Positions 7,468-8,974 of a DNA stretch of 8,974 nt are shown in pieces. Both the position numbers and the translations under genes were made by a program. This DNA is from JAYTQQ01 sp043784965 (GTDB lineage Bacteria; Bdellovibrionota; Bdellovibrionia; Bdellovibrionales; JAMPXM01): positions 1 to 8,974 of the forward strand of contig JAYVXS010000008.1 of assembly GCA_043784965.1 (NCBI GenBank), read 5' to 3'. The notes under the pieces were generated by a model. It had not been told where the DNA came from, made no database searches, and saw only the letters and a program-made list of their open reading frames with translations. How positions within the stretch are numbered: position 1 is the first letter of the stretch; every line of letters begins with the position of its first letter.

Positions 7468-7493
7468 TTTCGGCAGAATTAATAAAAACTTGA
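7467..7493 (-). promoter_or_regulatory. Sigma-28 (FliA)-like promoter of the prepilin/HAMP operon
   Basis: On the minus strand the sequence is TCAAGTTT (7493-7486), 11 bp, then GCCGAAAG (7474-7467). The enterobacterial FliA consensus is TAAAGTTT-N11-GCCGATAA. The -35 half matches at seven of eight positions, the -10 half at six of eight, and the spacing is exact. It lies about 40 bp upstream of the ATG at 7427. This suggests the operon is expressed with late flagellar genes, provided the host encodes a FliA homologue. Confidence 0.55.
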
Positions 7494-7620
7494 ACGAAAG
7501 TGTCTAAACTTTTGAATTCTGTCTTTTTAAAACGGCAATTTTTCATGCGAATCGACTATATAAAGAAAGGACGTCAGTGAAAAAATGAAAATGTTTACCG
7601 CGTAGAGATTTGCTTATCCG

Positions 7621-7664
7621 TATTTGGACAGTATTTGGACAGTATTTGGACAGAATTTGGACAG
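7621..7664 (+). repeat. Four tandem 11-bp direct repeats (TATTTGGACAG)
   Basis: Three identical copies of TATTTGGACAG (7621-7631, 7632-7642, 7643-7653) are followed by one copy with a single change, AATTTGGACAG (7654-7664), and then by TATTTT, the beginning of a further unit. The 11-bp period is close to one helical turn, so each TTTGGACA core lies on roughly the same face of the DNA. The array sits in the divergent intergenic region, about 125 bp before the lipoprotein ATG and about 190 bp before the prepilin ATG. A regulator-binding array is the simplest reading; a simple sequence expansion is the alternative. Confidence 0.9.
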
Positions 7665-7737
7665 TATTTTTCTTACAGAAACTGATAAATTTTATGACAT
7701 CTGTTGAGAGAATGACACTCTTGGCTGATTAGATTGG

Positions 7738-7783
7738 TTGCGGCATGGACTACGCTTTGCATTTAATATGATTCACACGAGGG
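7738..7783 (+). promoter_or_regulatory. Weak promoter and clear ribosome-binding site of the solenoid lipoprotein gene
   Basis: A sigma-70-like pair TTGCGG (7738-7743) and TTTAAT (7762-7767) is separated by 18 bp, with an alternative -10, TAATAT, at 7764-7769. The promoter call is weak. The ribosome-binding site GAGGG (7779-7783) is clear and lies 7 nt before the ATG at 7791, so the start codon is well supported. Confidence 0.35.
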
Positions 7784-7790
7784 TGCAAAT

Positions 7791-8660
7791 ATGTTTAATA
7801 CTAAATTCAAGTTTTTATTCTCGCTAGTGTTTTTAAGCTTAGTTTTTCAAAACTGCGGACGAGTTAGTTTTACGGCCGTGAATCAAGGTCTGACGGCCGC
7901 CGTACCAGGCTTTAATGGGGATGGCCCACCTGGTGGCCTTGGCAATCCTACAGGTGGTAGCGGCCATGGCCCGACGATCGTGCTCCCTCCTGGATCTATT
8001 TCACCTGCGCCTGCTCAGACTTCAGAAATTTGCAATTTTACTGGCATTGATAAAACTGTTTGGGAAAATTTAACTCCGAGTGCGGCCACCAATCTTCCTA
8101 ATTATAATATATCAGGTCAGAGCGGTGATATCCATCTCAGCGCCGCCAACCAAGTGAGTCTGGATGGGAATAGCGGCAATAGTTTTATAATTGAAAATGC
8201 AGATTTACTAAAATCTTTTTCTGGAAACTCCGGCAACTTTGTCGGCAATGTGCGATCTTTTGTGAGTGGCTCTGGCAATAGTGGCTCGATAGATCTCAAT
8301 TCCGTCAAAGTGGGAGACATCTCTGGCTCGAGCGCGGGTCATCTCTGCATTTGGACACAAACTATCAACTCAGTAACAGGTTCAAGTGCCGGAAACATTT
8401 CGGTAGTGGCGAATACTCTCGGTGGAGCTGTCGGAAGTCTCGCTCGGATTTCTGGATCTTCTAGCGGGAAACTCGTTATCATCGATATGAATGTGAATTC
8501 TATTTCGGGAGGAAGTGGGCAAATGTATTTGCAAGGCGGCCATGTTCAGACAATCAGCGGGCAAAGCGGTGATATTTATCTCGACGCCTTAGTTGTCGAC
8601 CAAATTATTGGATCAAGCGGGACCATTTATCTCCTAAACGGTGCCAAAGTTCTGAACTGA
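7791..8660 (+). CDS. Lipoprotein with C-terminal SGxSG-repeat beta-solenoid
   Basis: A 289-residue exported lipoprotein of no recognised named family. A basic, hydrophobic signal peptide ends in FQNC, lipidated at Cys22; this lipobox form is common in Bdellovibrio lipoproteins. Residues about 36-78 are a Gly/Pro-rich linker. From about 105 to the end there are ten repeats built on S-G-x-S-G-x-[hydrophobic]-x-L. The first Gly of each motif lies near 109, 126, 145, 162, 179, 197, 222, 240, 257 and 274, a period of 17-19 residues except for one gap of 25 (197-222). This regular short rung, with alternating hydrophobic residues after the Gly/Ser turn, is what a parallel beta-helix shows; bactofilins have a similar period, but this protein is exported and no sequence kinship is claimed. 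Its role is unknown; a surface stalk or adhesin is plausible. It is divergent from the prepilin operon. Confidence 0.85.
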   Translation: MFNTKFKFLFSLVFLSLVFQNCGRVSFTAVNQGLTAAVPGFNGDGPPGGLGNPTGGSGHGPTIVLPPGSISPAPAQTSEICNFTGIDKTVWENLTPSAATNLPNYNISGQSGDIHLSAANQVSLDGNSGNSFIIENADLLKSFSGNSGNFVGNVRSFVSGSGNSGSIDLNSVKVGDISGSSAGHLCIWTQTINSVTGSSAGNISVVANTLGGAVGSLARISGSSSGKLVIIDMNVNSISGGSGQMYLQGGHVQTISGQSGDIYLDALVVDQIIGSSGTIYLLNGAKVLN

Positions 8661-8667
8661 AACTTTG
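8645..8667 (+). other. Hairpin overlapping the lipoprotein stop codon
   Basis: CAAAGTT (8645-8651) and AACTTTG (8661-8667) form a perfect 7-bp stem with a 9-nt loop that includes the TGA stop. No T tract follows, so it is not a typical Rho-independent terminator. It could stabilise the 3' end of the mRNA, or be chance in AT-rich sequence. Confidence 0.25.
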
Positions 8668-8719
8668 AACATAATGATGTAGATTCATGAGTTTTGATCA
8701 AAAACCCGCGACCACGAAG

Positions 8720-8851
8720 TCAAGGCTCAACCGAATGAGGGTTTAAAATGCCGCGACCACTGTTGAGGCCGTCGACAACATGCCTTGATTCTTTTGAAAA
8801 CTTAGATTCAAAATAACCGCCAAATACTGACGTATCTAAATAAAGTCTAAG
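8720..8851 (-). pseudogene. PIN-domain toxin remnant (VapC-like N-terminal fragment)
   Basis: The frame contains LRLYLDTSVFGGYFESKFS, which closely resembles the N-terminus of a common PIN-domain family beginning M-x-[LIV]-YLDTSVFGGYF. The Asp of YLDTS is the first acidic active-site residue of PIN ribonucleases. After about ESRHVVDGLNSGRGI the likeness fades and the frame stops at 8720, some 40 codons in, whereas full PIN proteins have about 130-150 residues with three further acidic residues. The codon where the family's Met should be reads CTT, and the only upstream in-frame ATG (8920) would add an unfamiliar 23-residue extension. It is therefore truncated at the 3' end and has lost its start, and it cannot encode an active nuclease. 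It partly overlaps the frame that ends at 8847, an arrangement seen in toxin-antitoxin operons. Confidence 0.6.
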
Positions 8852-8972
8852 TTGCTTGTAACAGCTCAGGTCCCTCGAAGCTGATTTTTTCTGCGTCGAA
8901 TAAAGTAAGAATTTTTTCAAAAAATGTTTGACACAGTTTTTTTGAAAAACTCTGTATTACTTTTCTTTGCCG
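8847..8972 (-). CDS. Possible C-terminal end of a gene entering from the right edge
   Basis: On the minus strand a frame is open from the window edge for 41 codons and ends at TAG (8849-8847), directly at the PIN remnant. The C-terminal part (LFDAEKISFEGPELLQAT) looks protein-like but matches no family I recognise. Its position immediately before a PIN fragment would suit an antitoxin or another upstream gene. Against it, the coding stretch includes two AT-rich inverted repeats, and an open frame of this length is not rare by chance. Sequence to the right of the window is needed. Confidence 0.3.
   Translation of the reverse strand, partial: RQRKVIQSFSKKLCQTFFEKILTLFDAEKISFEGPELLQAT
8911..8955. 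repeat. Two AT-rich inverted repeats
   Basis: ATTTTTT-C-AAAAAAT (8911-8925) is a perfect inverted repeat. ACAG-TTTTTTT-G-AAAAA-CT-CTGT (8933-8955) is a near-perfect one with a 2-nt bulge. They could act as weak terminators for transcription coming from the right, or be remains of mobile-element ends. They overlap the possible partial coding frame. Confidence 0.4.
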
Positions 8973-8974
8973 AT

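Larger units (their letters stand above)
7428..7790. other. Divergent 363-bp regulatory region without a gene
   Basis: This gap separates the minus-strand prepilin operon from the plus-strand solenoid lipoprotein. From left to right it holds the prepilin ribosome-binding site, two overlapping palindromes, the sigma-28-like promoter, an AT-rich stretch (about 7494-7620) with no feature I can name, four 11-bp tandem repeats (7621-7664), and the weak promoter and ribosome-binding site of the lipoprotein gene. Only very short open frames (about 8-12 codons) occur, and none has a convincing ribosome-binding site. Confidence 0.6.
8661..8974. other. Degenerate 314-bp right-end region
   Basis: No intact gene is seen here. 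The stretch holds a PIN-domain remnant, a possible partial frame from the right edge, a 10-bp direct repeat CCGCGACCAC (8706-8715 and 8751-8760), a 12-bp palindrome TTTTGATCAAAA starting at 8692, and two AT-rich inverted repeats (8911-8925 and 8933-8955). It resembles the debris of a toxin-antitoxin or other accessory locus. Confidence 0.5.

Noticed and set aside
7536..7562. Plus-strand TAAA-N15-GCGAATCG as another sigma-28 site
   Set aside because: The -10 half matches the consensus poorly and the site is more than 200 bp from the next plus-strand start codon.
7694..7771. Very short plus-strand frames (about 8-12 codons) as leader peptides before the solenoid lipoprotein
   Set aside because: No convincing ribosome-binding site, no run of regulatory codons and no attenuator hairpin.
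8928..8960. Consensus -35 TTGACA with TATTAC as a plus-strand promoter
   Set aside because: The spacing is 21 bp, too long for sigma-70, and no better -10 lies at 16-18 bp.

Overview
This window reads as a stretch of chromosome from a Gram-negative bacterium. The best guess is a member of the Bdellovibrionota or a related predatory or deltaproteobacterial-type lineage. That rests on style: two lipoproteins with long, repeat-rich exported domains (one with the FQNC-type lipobox common in Bdellovibrio), a Hanks-type Ser/Thr kinase with an extracytoplasmic repeat domain, a prepilin-like protein, and a FliA/sigma-28-like promoter. No marker gene in the window settles the taxonomy. Almost every intact gene encodes an envelope or surface protein, and there is no metabolic gene, RNA gene, CRISPR array or intact mobile element.

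Layout, left to right. Positions 2-148 (+) may be the 3' end of a gene entering from the left. Positions 200-2572 (-) encode a large lipoprotein with four Ig-like modules, each with four cysteines at fixed spacing, followed by seven FG-GAP-type repeats, the number expected for a closed beta-propeller. Positions 2785-3927 (-) encode a secreted protein with a predicted Ig-like front and outer-membrane beta-barrel back. It diverges from the kinase at 4016-6124 (+), which has a cytoplasmic kinase domain, one transmembrane helix and three Fn3-like repeats outside the membrane. The short gap between them holds overlapping divergent promoter candidates, and the barrel gene looks leaderless.

The pair 6612-7427 and 6166-6594 (-) looks like an operon: a cysteine-rich prepilin-like protein followed by a small two-helix membrane protein that ends in a HAMP domain with no output domain. 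The operon starts behind a good match to a sigma-28 promoter and two overlapping palindromes. The 363-bp divergent region upstream also carries four tandem 11-bp repeats (TATTTGGACAG). On the other side, 7791-8660 (+) encodes a lipoprotein whose C-terminal half is about ten 17-18-residue SGxSG rungs, most likely a beta-solenoid.

The right end (8661-8974) looks like decayed accessory DNA: a PIN-domain toxin remnant on the minus strand overlaps the end of a possible reading frame entering from the right edge, with AT-rich inverted repeats and a short direct repeat nearby.

How the parts may work together is inference. The divergent kinase/barrel pair may be an envelope-sensing or envelope-modification module. 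The pilin/HAMP operon may be expressed with motility genes through sigma-28. The lipoproteins probably act at the cell surface, possibly in adhesion.
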